The notes beneath the pieces were generated by a model. It ran no database searches, had not been told where the DNA came from, and worked only from the letters and a program-made list of their open reading frames with translations. DNA of 64,000 nucleotides from Paracoccaceae bacterium (GTDB taxonomy: Bacteria > Pseudomonadota > Alphaproteobacteria > Rhodobacterales > Rhodobacteraceae), in contig JAAEZA010000001.1 in the NCBI GenBank assembly GCA_018223125.1, positions 115,007 through 179,006 of the forward strand, read 5' to 3'. Within the stretch, counting starts at the first letter, position 1; each line of letters begins with the position of its first letter. Both the position numbers and the translations under genes were made by a program. Shown piece by piece: positions 18,329 through 27,146 of the stretch.

Positions 18329-21048
18329 ACGTGATCAATTCGCAGTTTGAACCCGAACAGGTGGTGGCGGAGTTTCCGCTGTCCACCGCCCAGCAGCAGT
18401 TCTGGTTCCTTGACCAGTTGCATCCCGGAAATCCGGCGCTGAATGTGGCCATAAGCTGGGAAGTGCAGGGACGGTTCTCCCCCGTTGATCTGGAGCGGGC
18501 CTATCGTCATGTGATTGCACGCCATGAAATCCTGCGCACACGGTTTGTCGAAAAGGACGGGACGCCTGTGCAACAGGTGCTGACCCATGCGGATTTCGAT
18601 CTCGAAGTGCGGGATATCTCTGACATCCGCGGCAAGGCGCAAGAGGATCGACTGGCTGGGATCGCCGCAGAAGTGGCCCGTTATCCGTTCGACCTGTCCA
18701 ACACCGGACTGATCCGCGCCACGCTGGTTATGCTGGCTCCTGATCGGGGCCGTTTGCTGACGGTGGCCCATCACAGCGTCTATGACGGCTATTCAATCGG
18801 CGTCATGGGGCGTGAAATTGGCATCAGCGCCGCTGCTTTTGCCGCCGGAAAGACGCCGGATCTGCCGGATCTGCCGCTGCAATACGGTGATTTCAGCCTC
18901 TGGCAGCAACAATACCTTGCCTCCGGTGTGCTGGAGGAGGATACAGCCTACTGGCGTGACCAGATGAAAGATGCGTCTTACTTCGAACTGCCGACGGATT
19001 TCCCCCGTCCCAAGGCCCGCAACACCGAGATTTCCTATCTGAATACCGCCTTGCAGGATGATTTTGCCGAAGCGATGGAACGGGTGGCCAAGGCGAATGG
19101 AACCTCGCCCTTTGTAATCGGGGCGGCGGTCGCATCGGCGGCGCTGCACCGTGTGACGGGGGCGGAAGAGGTGCTGTTTGGCACCCCGATTGCAGGCCGC
19201 CAGGAGGTGGAACTGGAGCCATTGATCGGCCCGTTCATCAACAATCAGGTGCTGCGCCTGCCCACCCGTGCGACCGAGTCTTTCGAAGACCATGTCGCGC
19301 AAACGAAATCCGTTGTCGAAGGTGCGCTGGTGCATCAGAACCTGCCGTTCTCCAAACTGGTAGAACTGGTGAACCCTGTACGCGATGCTTCCCGCGCGCC
19401 GCTGATTTCGATGAATTTCAATCTCCAGCATGTGTTCATGCAGGATGAAACCTATGGCGATTTCGCGATGGTCTCTAAGCCGACCTTCACGCCGGGGGCT
19501 TCGCGTGATCTGGACATTGTGATCATAGGGCGTCCCACCGGCTGGCGTTTGAATATCGAATATGCGCCAAACCTCTATAAGGCGGAGACGATCAAAGCCC
19601 TGTTGGAAATGATCAAGCAAAGCTTTGCCCATGTGTTTGAAACCGGCGCGTTTACATTGGGGAACCTGCCGCTTGTGCAAGGTAATGTACAAGCAGAGGA
19701 ACGTCCGCCCTTGTCAGAAGATCCGATTGCAGAAACGCTGCAATCCCATCCCTTCGTGGCCCAAGCGGTTACGGCCGATCAGCCGCGCGGGCGGTGGGGC
19801 TATGTCACGGCAAATCCATCACCCCTGATGGCGCTGGAAACCCTGCCGCAGATATTGATGCAGCATTTGTCAGCCACGGGCGAAGGCGCAGCCCTTGCCG
19901 GTATCAGCGTGCTGGCAGAACTGCCCGACGATCCGTCAGAACTGCCCGTTCCGGCGCAGGTGGTTGCGCTGCCGGACAAAGCAGTGAAGCCGCAGGTTGA
20001 TCTGGAACAGGGCGTCATTGCCATCTGGCAGGATCTGCTGGAACAGCGCAGCATCCCTTTAGACCGCAGCTTCTTCGAGTTGGGGGGGCATTCCCTGCTG
20101 GCGGTGCGCATGGTGTCGCGCATTCGAAAGGAATGGAACGTCAGTCTCGGCGTGGCGGCTGTGTACGAAACTCCGACGGTTTCCGGACTGGTGGCCCGTC
20201 TTGCACCGCAGATCGCACCGCAAGCCCAATTGGTGGAAACTGACTGGCGGGTAGAGCCGATCCGCACAGACGGAGAGGGACAGCAGATCATTGCGATTAA
20301 CGACATCAGCCTGATCCTGAATGCGTCAGAGCATTTCAGCCGGAGCCGTCCCTCGGTCTGTGTGCGTCTGTTTGATGGCAAGCGGGGTATAGACCAGTCC
20401 GAACGCAGTTTTCTTGAGATTGCCGCCGAATATGCCAAAGTCATAGAGGCGCATCAGCCGCAAGGCCCGTATCTGCTGTTCGGGGCCTGTGTGCATGGCA
20501 ACATCGGGCTGGAGGCCGCGCGTATCCTGCAAGCCAAGGGACATGAAATCGCCGGTGTGGTCATCAAGGATTGCTGGGAGCCGGGTTATGCTGCGTCGAT
20601 CCGTGCCGACAAAAAACAGCGGCGGCGCGAACGCCTCTACGCGCTGGGCAACCGGATACGGCAGGTGCGCAAGGGGCGGATGTCTCTGGCCGCGATGCTG
20701 GGCAGTTACCGGATCGTGCGGAAATCCGGTGTGCTGACACTGGCCACCAAGCTCGGGTTGCTGGACCGTGTGCGCGCAACGGATATGACAGCCGAACAGG
20801 AAGGCTTCGTCGAGTATATCTCGCAGGCGCGGAACGTGTACCGTCCCGCACCGCTGGACTTTCCGATCCTGCACATCGTGACGCGGATCACACCGACCGG
20901 CAAGGGTTTCCTGCCCTCTATCGGATGGGAGAAGATTGCGGGGGACAATCTGCGGACTGTATCAATTGACGATGTTTCTGTCGTCAAGGGGCAGATCAGC
21001 GGCACAGGGGAGCTGGCACAAAAAATCGAAAGCTTTGTGGCCCGCTAG
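18325..21048 (+). CDS. NRPS termination protein: C - adenylation remnant - PCP - thioesterase-like
   Basis: A 907-residue protein overlapping the megasynthase stop by four bases (ATGA). The condensation domain spans about residues 12-440 with HHSVYDG (His codon 18769). Residues about 474-552 look like an eroded C-terminal A-subdomain: they keep the shape of the end of an A domain (VLAELPDDPSELPVP where NGK would be expected) but lack the catalytic Lys, and the large A-core is gone. A PCP follows (LGGHSLL, Ser 20092, residue 590). Residues about 640-905 resemble a type I thioesterase, but the nucleophile elbow reads GACVHG (Cys 20488) and no His is found in the last 45 residues. It should accept the aminoacyl chain from the first protein; loading of its PCP and product release are unclear. 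Confidence 0.88.
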   Translation: MNVINSQFEPEQVVAEFPLSTAQQQFWFLDQLHPGNPALNVAISWEVQGRFSPVDLERAYRHVIARHEILRTRFVEKDGTPVQQVLTHADFDLEVRDISDIRGKAQEDRLAGIAAEVARYPFDLSNTGLIRATLVMLAPDRGRLLTVAHHSVYDGYSIGVMGREIGISAAAFAAGKTPDLPDLPLQYGDFSLWQQQYLASGVLEEDTAYWRDQMKDASYFELPTDFPRPKARNTEISYLNTALQDDFAEAMERVAKANGTSPFVIGAAVASAALHRVTGAEEVLFGTPIAGRQEVELEPLIGPFINNQVLRLPTRATESFEDHVAQTKSVVEGALVHQNLPFSKLVELVNPVRDASRAPLISMNFNLQHVFMQDETYGDFAMVSKPTFTPGASRDLDIVIIGRPTGWRLNIEYAPNLYKAETIKALLEMIKQSFAHVFETGAFTLGNLPLVQGNVQAEERPPLSEDPIAETLQSHPFVAQAVTADQPRGRWGYVTANPSPLMALETLPQILMQHLSATGEGAALAGISVLAELPDDPSELPVPAQVVALPDKAVKPQVDLEQGVIAIWQDLLEQRSIPLDRSFFELGGHSLLAVRMVSRIRKEWNVSLGVAAVYETPTVSGLVARLAPQIAPQAQLVETDWRVEPIRTDGEGQQIIAINDISLILNASEHFSRSRPSVCVRLFDGKRGIDQSERSFLEIAAEYAKVIEAHQPQGPYLLFGACVHGNIGLEAARILQAKGHEIAGVVIKDCWEPGYAASIRADKKQRRRERLYALGNRIRQVRKGRMSLAAMLGSYRIVRKSGVLTLATKLGLLDRVRATDMTAEQEGFVEYISQARNVYRPAPLDFPILHIVTRITPTGKGFLPSIGWEKIAGDNLRTVSIDDVSVVKGQISGTGELAQKIESFVAR

Positions 21049-21078
21049 ACTATGGCAGCTCAGCTTTAAAGGCCGTGT

Positions 21079-21798
21079 TCAGCGGCGTGAAATGGCAACA
21101 GGGCGTTCGTGGCTGAATACCGCAATCGCGCCCACCAGTTCTGGTGCGAAATCAAGATGATGCAAAGTCAGATTTTCTACACAAGACGGATCGGGTGCGT
21201 AGCGCAGCAGTTTTGGCGGCGCATCCGGTGTCAGGGTAACGTCAAAACTGTCAAGGTCCACCGAGAGTCCTTCACCATGGGCTTTCAACACCGCTTCCTT
21301 GCGGGTCCAGCACCGGAAGAACCCGTCAGCAAAACTCTCAGCCCCTATAGCTGCAAGTTCCTTTCGTTCGGACAGGGAAAAGAACCGTTCCGCAAGGTCG
21401 GTTTCCACGGGACGGTAATGCTGGATGTCGAGCCCGAGATCGCGGCCTCTGGTGACGGCAAGCGCAGCGGTGTTCTCGGAATGGCTGAGGTTGAAGAACA
21501 CTTCCCCCGGAAGAGACGGCTTTCCGTTTGGCCCATAGTCAAACGCAAGTCGGGCTGCGGCGATGCCCGTGTATCGCGCCAGAATATGCCTCAGCGTTGC
21601 GCGGCCAACGGCATAGCGGCTCTGGTGCAAGGGCTGCACAAATCTACCGGCGCGCTGCTTTTCTTCGTTGCACAGCACCGACAGGTCAACATCCTGCCGC
21701 GCGTCCAGATCCCAGACCCAAAGATCAATATTCACATTCAAACCGGCATTGCCCTGTCGCTTCTGCTGTTCCGGCGACACTGGCATAACTCCCTCCAC
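21079..21798 (-). CDS. Sfp-type 4'-phosphopantetheinyl transferase
   Basis: A 239-residue Sfp/Gsp-family enzyme that moves the phosphopantetheine arm of CoA onto the Ser of carrier domains. The motifs are GKPSLPG, FNLSHSENTAALAV, LGLDIQHYRPVE and FFRCWTRKEAVLKAHGEG, the last with the W-x-x-K-E-A core. It is convergent with the NRPS genes (30 bp apart) and divergent from the hydrolase gene at 21819. Four carrier domains in the adjacent proteins are the evident substrates. The start may be the Met at 21786 or 21798. Confidence 0.93.
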   Translation of the reverse strand: MEGVMPVSPEQQKRQGNAGLNVNIDLWVWDLDARQDVDLSVLCNEEKQRAGRFVQPLHQSRYAVGRATLRHILARYTGIAAARLAFDYGPNGKPSLPGEVFFNLSHSENTAALAVTRGRDLGLDIQHYRPVETDLAERFFSLSERKELAAIGAESFADGFFRCWTRKEAVLKAHGEGLSVDLDSFDVTLTPDAPPKLLRYAPDPSCVENLTLHHLDFAPELVGAIAVFSHERPVAISRR

Positions 21799-21818
21799 AG
21801 GTCGAGAGGTTCAGGCCT

Positions 21819-23621
21819 ATGTTAAAATCCGTCCTGATCCGGCTGACGTTCTTGTTGTCCTTGCTTGCCGCTGTTCTGGTCCTGACGGAACAGGGCCGTG
21901 CCTTTCTGCGGCCTGTAAAGCAGATGCTGGCGTTTCGCGCATTTGCCGCCGGCCTGCCTGTCAGCACTGGCGTGCAGGAATATCAGGTCGTAATGCCCGA
22001 TGGTGTGACCCTCGCCACGGATGTCTACCTGCCCGAAGGCGGCGCCGCGCAAAAGCCGGTAGTGCTGGTACGGCTTCCTTATGGTAAGCGGGTATACGGC
22101 GAAGCACTGCATTGGGTGCGTCTGTTTACTGCTCATGATTACGCTGTTGTGCTGCAGGATATGCGCGGGCGCTACGGCTCTGGCGGGGTGTTCGCGCCAT
22201 ACCCGAACGAACGGGGCGACGGCGCGGCCACACTTGACTGGATTGTCGCGCAAGACTGGGCGTTGCCCCGTGTGGGCACAATAGGATGCTCTGCGCTGGG
22301 CGAAGCACAGGTGTTGCTGGCCGCAGAACGCCATCCTGCACACCGCGCGATGATCCCTATGGGGGCCGGCGGCGCAATCGGCACTGCGCAAGGTGCCTAT
22401 GGTTTTTTCGGGTTTTTTGAAGGGGGTATCCTGAACCTTGCCTCGGGCTTCGGCTGGTTTCAGGGGCAGGGCGGCAAGACAGGCGATCTGATGCACGCAC
22501 CGCCCGTAGACTACAGGGAAGCGTTGCAGACCCTGCCGGTATCAGAGTCTGTCGCCCGTTACCGCGCGGATGACACGGATTTTGAAGAGTTGTTAAGCGG
22601 CTTTGATGATCCTCAGATTCACAAGACTTGGGGATATATCTCGGATCGGGACAGTTTTGATATACCAACCTTGATGGTGGATACGTGGTATGATTACGGT
22701 ATCGGCTTCAGTTTCCAGTTGTTTGACATGATCCGCAAGAACAGTCCTGAAAGCCGTTTCCTGATCGCCCCCGCGACCCACTGCGATATGGCAGGGCCGC
22801 TTTACAGCGGGGCGGTGGGCGATGTGGCGGTGTCTCCGCAGGGAACAACCGATCTGGACGGGATTTACCTTTCATTTATGGATGCGCATCTGAAAGGGCA
22901 GGTGAAGCCGTCCCTGCCAACTTTTCAGCCGTATATGCTAAACCGCGACGACTGGCTCGCCACAGAGGTCTGGCCGCCACGGGCCGCCCGCGCGCAGAAA
23001 CTTTACCTGCGGGGCGAAGCATTAAGCAGCACACCAGACGCGGCACCAGATGATCGAAGCTTCCGCTCCGATCCTGCCGATCCGGTGCCGACCATTGGCG
23101 GTGCGATCTGTTGTACGGGCGATCCGGACTCCCGTGCGGGGCCTTTGGATCAATCCCCGCTGGAGGCGCGGGAAGATCTGTTGATCTATACCAGCGAACC
23201 ATTCGGAAATCCCCTTGATATAGCCGGACCGCTCAAGGCTGTATTACATGTTTCAACCAATGTTCCGGATACGGATCTGGTGGTGCGGCTGACGGATGTG
23301 GGGCCGGATGGCCGTTCGATCCTGATACAAGAGGGTGCCTTGCGCCTGCGTTACCGCAACGGCTTTGATGCGCCCGAACTTATGCAGCCGGATCAGGTGT
23401 ACCGTGCAGAGGTTTCCCTGCGCCATATCGCCTATCGCGTTAAAACCGGTCACAAGTTGCGGCTGCATGTTGCGGGCAGCAGCTTTCCGCGTCTTGCGCG
23501 AAACATGAACACCGGCGGGGATCCTTACAGCGAAAGCGCTCCGCAGATGGCACAAATCACACTGCACAGCAGTGCAGGGGCTGAAAGTTTTGTGGAATTG
23601 TTTACACTGCCAACGCCCTGA
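21819..23621 (+). CDS. Membrane-anchored CocE/NonD-family hydrolase
   Basis: A 600-residue alpha/beta-hydrolase of the CocE / X-Pro dipeptidyl-peptidase family. An N-terminal hydrophobic segment (residues 4-24) would anchor it or export it to the periplasm. The hydrolase domain begins near residue 48 (YQVVMPDGVTLATDVYLP), with RGRYGSGG and the nucleophile motif GCSALGE. The C-terminal jelly-roll (from about residue 430) contains LRLHVAGSSFPR, typical of the family. It starts 20 bp from the divergent PPTase gene. Family members cleave acyl-ester or proline-type amide bonds; a role in maturing or cleaving the lipopeptide is an inference from location only. Confidence 0.82.
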   Translation: MLKSVLIRLTFLLSLLAAVLVLTEQGRAFLRPVKQMLAFRAFAAGLPVSTGVQEYQVVMPDGVTLATDVYLPEGGAAQKPVVLVRLPYGKRVYGEALHWVRLFTAHDYAVVLQDMRGRYGSGGVFAPYPNERGDGAATLDWIVAQDWALPRVGTIGCSALGEAQVLLAAERHPAHRAMIPMGAGGAIGTAQGAYGFFGFFEGGILNLASGFGWFQGQGGKTGDLMHAPPVDYREALQTLPVSESVARYRADDTDFEELLSGFDDPQIHKTWGYISDRDSFDIPTLMVDTWYDYGIGFSFQLFDMIRKNSPESRFLIAPATHCDMAGPLYSGAVGDVAVSPQGTTDLDGIYLSFMDAHLKGQVKPSLPTFQPYMLNRDDWLATEVWPPRAARAQKLYLRGEALSSTPDAAPDDRSFRSDPADPVPTIGGAICCTGDPDSRAGPLDQSPLEAREDLLIYTSEPFGNPLDIAGPLKAVLHVSTNVPDTDLVVRLTDVGPDGRSILIQEGALRLRYRNGFDAPELMQPDQVYRAEVSLRHIAYRVKTGHKLRLHVAGSSFPRLARNMNTGGDPYSESAPQMAQITLHSSAGAESFVELFTLPTP

Positions 23622-23627
23622 ACGCCC

Positions 23628-24839
23628 CTAACGCGGGGCAAAGCCGAGATCGCTAATATTCCGCGCAATACCTGCCTGAAATGCCGCTTCATCGAAGCGT
23701 GCCGCATGGCGGGTCAGTGCCAGCGGGTCCAGTCCGTCAAGTTTCTCTGCCTCGAACGTCTCCACCGCATCGACAAGTCCTTCCACCGAACAGTTCTGGA
23801 ACAAAAGGCCTGTCTGACGGTCCACCACGGTATCAAGCGCCCCGCCGCGACCATAGGCGATCACGGGGCGGCCCGAGGCCATGACTTCCACCGGAATAAT
23901 TCCGAAATCCTCTTCGCCCGGAAAGACCAGCGCCTTGCAACGGGCCATATGGTCCTTCAGCACGGGGAAGGGCACCTTGCCCAGAAATGTCACATTGTCT
24001 GGTGCCGTGCGGGCCAGCTTTCTCCACGTCTTGTCCGGTCCGCCGATCACCACCAGCGGCTTTTTCAGATGTCGAAAGGCCTCTATCGCAATGTCGGGGC
24101 GTTTGTAGGAGGCCAGTTCGCCTGCCCAAAGGTAAAAATCGCCTCTTTTGCTTGTGGAAACCGGTATAAAATCCTCGACAGCCACAGGGGGATGCACAAC
24201 AGCAGCCTCACGCCGCCAGTATTTGTGGATACGCGCGGCGACGTGATTGGAATTGGCCACGAACCCGTCTACACGCGCCGCACTCGTCACATCCCAGGAC
24301 CGCAGTCCGTGGGCCAGATGGGGCATCAGCGCCCGCGTGATCGCTCCTGCGCCATTGCGATAGGTGTGATACTGGTCCCAAAGGTAGCGCATAGGCGAAT
24401 GGCAGTAGCACAAATGGGGTGCCTCCGGTGGCGCGATCACGCCTTTGGCGGGGCCGGCCTCGCTTGAGATGACCAGATCATATCCGGTCAGGTCGATCTC
24501 TTCCAAGGCGCGGGGCATGAAGGGCAGGTATTTCTGATACATCCTTGCCGCCATTGGCAGGCGGGAAACAGAGGTCGTTTTGACGGTATGACTGTTGATC
24601 AGGTCGCTGATGGTTTCCGGCGTGTAAACATGGGTGAAAATATCCGCCTGCGGGTACATCCGGCACAGGGACTCCAGCACTTTTTCGCCCCCCCGCATCC
24701 CCACCAGCCAGTAATGGATGATCGCCACGCGGGGCTGTGACCCGACAGTGTGCAATCGCGCCGGTGCAGACAGGGCTGATGCCGTGCCGCGTGACAGGTC
24801 CGACTGTTCGCGCAGCGGTGTAAAAGCGTTATTCTTCAT
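23628..24839 (-). CDS. Family 4 glycosyltransferase (GT-B)
   Basis: A retaining GT-B glycosyltransferase of 403 residues, likely elongating the exopolysaccharide repeat unit. The N-terminal fold starts at VAIIHYWLVGMRGGEKVLESL. The C-terminal donor site shows EDFGIIPVEVMASGRPVIAYG, the E-x7-E motif. The Met at 24839 is the best start: it lies after a G-rich ribosome site and overlaps the end of the Wzc-like gene by 11 bases. The longer frame starting at 24986 would run deep into that gene. Sugar specificity is unknown. Confidence 0.86.
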   Translation of the reverse strand: MKNNAFTPLREQSDLSRGTASALSAPARLHTVGSQPRVAIIHYWLVGMRGGEKVLESLCRMYPQADIFTHVYTPETISDLINSHTVKTTSVSRLPMAARMYQKYLPFMPRALEEIDLTGYDLVISSEAGPAKGVIAPPEAPHLCYCHSPMRYLWDQYHTYRNGAGAITRALMPHLAHGLRSWDVTSAARVDGFVANSNHVAARIHKYWRREAAVVHPPVAVEDFIPVSTSKRGDFYLWAGELASYKRPDIAIEAFRHLKKPLVVIGGPDKTWRKLARTAPDNVTFLGKVPFPVLKDHMARCKALVFPGEEDFGIIPVEVMASGRPVIAYGRGGALDTVVDRQTGLLFQNCSVEGLVDAVETFEAEKLDGLDPLALTRHAARFDEAAFQAGIARNISDLGFAPR

Positions 24840-27024
24840 AGGCGTAGCCCCCGACAAATTCTGTGAGATATTCCTTCGGGTCCACCATGTTGAACACCAG
24901 ACCGCTGGGGCGTGCACGGGCATCCCCGAGCATTCCAAGCGCCTTTTTAACCGCCTGTTTGGGCGTTTCATTCCAGCGCACCACAAATACCAGACTGTCC
25001 ACCGCGCGCGCCAGCATCAGCCCGTCAGCCACCGCCAGAACCGGCGGCGAGTCGATGATAATCACATCATAACTTTGCTCCAGCAGGTCCATGATTTCTG
25101 CCAGCATATCCTGTCCCAGCGCATCTACCGTTTGCGCATGGGCGCCGTTGGAGGTCAGGATGTCAAAGGGCATGTGGGTGTCCGAATAAATCGCCTGCTC
25201 CAGATCACAGGCCCGATCCAGATAATCGGACAGGCCGAATTCCATATCCCAGCCGAATTGCGCCGCCAGACCGGAGCGGCGCAAATCGCAATCCACAAGG
25301 ATTACGGATTTTCCGGTCTTTGCAATCATCGCTGCAAGGTTCAGCGTTGTCGTGGTCTTGCCTTCATCCGGCGTAGAGGATGTCACCAGAATCTTTTGCG
25401 TTTTGCCCGCAGGCAATTGCATCAGAACCGAGGTGCGCAACTGGCGGATACGTTCGGCGTATTCGCTGTTGGGCGCGTACATCACGTCCAGATAGCTGTC
25501 GACCGGATTGTCCCATTCCCCCGCCTGCAAAGAGGCCAGAACCGGCAGGCCGGTGTCCGCCTCGATGTCATCTTCGCTGCGATAGGCTTTGGACACTAAC
25601 CCCAGATAGAAAGTTGTGCCAAGACCGACAGCCATGCCAAGCATCGCCCCCAGAACCGCGATCAGTTTGGGTTTCGGGGCAGAAGGCGATCCCGGCACAG
25701 TGGCCTGTTCGATGATCCGCGCATCTGCCTTTTGCAACTGTTCCTGACTGCGGGTTTCCGTCAGGCGGTTCAGCAGTTGTTCATAGGCCAGCCGTGCCGA
25801 GTTTACCTTGCGTTGCAACTCTTCCTGATCCAGCTCGTTTGTGGAAATCGCAATCATCCGCTGCTGCATCTGTTCCATATTGGACTGGATGGACCGCTCG
25901 CGGGCCTGTGCCAGTTGCACCTCGCCCTTCTTCTGCTCGATGATTTTTTCCACTTCGGCGATCATTTCCGCCTCGATCACGTCGATCTGGCTGCGCAAGC
26001 GTTTGCGCGACGGGTGTTCGGCATCATAATTGCGCGCCCAGACACCGTCTTCGATGGTCAGTTTGACCCGTTCGGCATTCAGTACTTCCAACTGGGGAGA
26101 GGTCAGCAATGTGCCCGCCTTGCGGATGCCCTGTTCGGCCACGATCACTTCCAACTGGTTGAGGCTCGCCTCTGCTATGGTGCGGTCACCTTGGGCTTCG
26201 GACAGTTTTGTGGTCAGCTCGAACAACTGCTGGGAGATCGCTTGCAGACTGGTACCATCCGCCGCGAGGTTTTTCATCCGGCTTTCTACCCCTGCAGCCT
26301 GTGCCGCTTCCAGTTCGGCACGTAGTATTTTCAGGCGCTCTTCAATCCAGGCAGTGGCCTGTTTGGCAACATTCTGGCGGTTCTCAAGTTGCTGTTCGAT
26401 ATATTTTTCTGCAATCGTCTGGGCCAGCAGCGCCGAGAGTTGCGGGCTTGGCGTTTTCGCGGTGATACCGATGACAAAAGACTTTCCCTCCCGCCGCACG
26501 GAGAGGTTTTCGCGAATGACAAAGACCAGTGTTTCTATTCTGGCGCGCAACGCCTGTTCCGGCGTCAGCGGTTCGGGTGTTTTCATCAGCCCGATCCCCC
26601 GCGCCACCGCTTTTACGCGGTCCTTCAGGCCGGGCGAAGCATTCGCGGGATCAAGGATAGCAAGAGCGTCAAACCCGATCTCTGTGATAACCTCTTCAAT
26701 CAGCAGGTTCGATTTGATCACCGCCGCTTCGGAGAGCACAAGCTGGTCGTTAATATCGAGTTCGGAGATGACATCCTCGCCAATCGTCACCTGACTTTTG
26801 CGCGGGTCGAGCATGACTTTGGATTGGGCGCTGTACGTAGGCGTGATCTGGGAGACGAGCACATAGGCCAGAACTCCAAACAGCAGCGTTGACAGGATGA
26901 TAAGATTGCGTCGCCGCCAGATCATGCGGGCAAGCTGCTTCAGGTCAACCATATCCCTGTCATCTGATCCGATCCGCTTCATCGGGAAGAAACCGTCCTC
27001 AAATGGGGGCTTGCGATTGTACAT
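24829..27024 (-). CDS. Wzc/ExoP-like polysaccharide chain-length protein with BY-kinase domain
   Basis: A 731-residue inner-membrane polysaccharide co-polymerase that controls chain length and export. A Wzz domain with first helix (LIILSTLLFGVLAYVLV, about residues 37-55) is followed by a long periplasmic coiled-coil (about 190-430), a GNVR-type segment, a second helix (about 455-475) and a cytoplasmic kinase. The kinase shows Walker A in TPDEGKTTTTLNLA (about residue 557), A' VILVDCDLRRSG and Walker B DVIIIDSPPVL. The tail has few tyrosines (EYLTEF...GGYAYEE). It is co-directional with the polymerase and glycosyltransferase genes. No outer-membrane Wza partner is in the window. Confidence 0.92.
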   Translation of the reverse strand: MYNRKPPFEDGFFPMKRIGSDDRDMVDLKQLARMIWRRRNLIILSTLLFGVLAYVLVSQITPTYSAQSKVMLDPRKSQVTIGEDVISELDINDQLVLSEAAVIKSNLLIEEVITEIGFDALAILDPANASPGLKDRVKAVARGIGLMKTPEPLTPEQALRARIETLVFVIRENLSVRREGKSFVIGITAKTPSPQLSALLAQTIAEKYIEQQLENRQNVAKQATAWIEERLKILRAELEAAQAAGVESRMKNLAADGTSLQAISQQLFELTTKLSEAQGDRTIAEASLNQLEVIVAEQGIRKAGTLLTSPQLEVLNAERVKLTIEDGVWARNYDAEHPSRKRLRSQIDVIEAEMIAEVEKIIEQKKGEVQLAQARERSIQSNMEQMQQRMIAISTNELDQEELQRKVNSARLAYEQLLNRLTETRSQEQLQKADARIIEQATVPGSPSAPKPKLIAVLGAMLGMAVGLGTTFYLGLVSKAYRSEDDIEADTGLPVLASLQAGEWDNPVDSYLDVMYAPNSEYAERIRQLRTSVLMQLPAGKTQKILVTSSTPDEGKTTTTLNLAAMIAKTGKSVILVDCDLRRSGLAAQFGWDMEFGLSDYLDRACDLEQAIYSDTHMPFDILTSNGAHAQTVDALGQDMLAEIMDLLEQSYDVIIIDSPPVLAVADGLMLARAVDSLVFVVRWNETPKQAVKKALGMLGDARARPSGLVFNMVDPKEYLTEFVGGYAYEE

Positions 27025-27146
27025 GACAATCTCCTACTCGCTAATCAAAACTACTTACGCGGAAACACAGCCTATGGTGTGCCTCCTGAAAGGGGTTGTG
27101 TCAAACTTTCCCTTATTTTTAAGGGGTATTGTTGCCTCAAGCCGGC

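Noticed and set aside
23624..23639. Small GCCCC/GGGGC hairpin between the CocE-type and GT4 genes
   Set aside because: Only five base pairs and no T run on either strand; too weak to call a terminator.
24840..24986. N-terminal extension of the GT4 gene into the Wzc-like gene
   Set aside because: The extra 49 residues would overlap the coding end of the Wzc-like gene in another frame; Met at 24839 gives the normal family N terminus.
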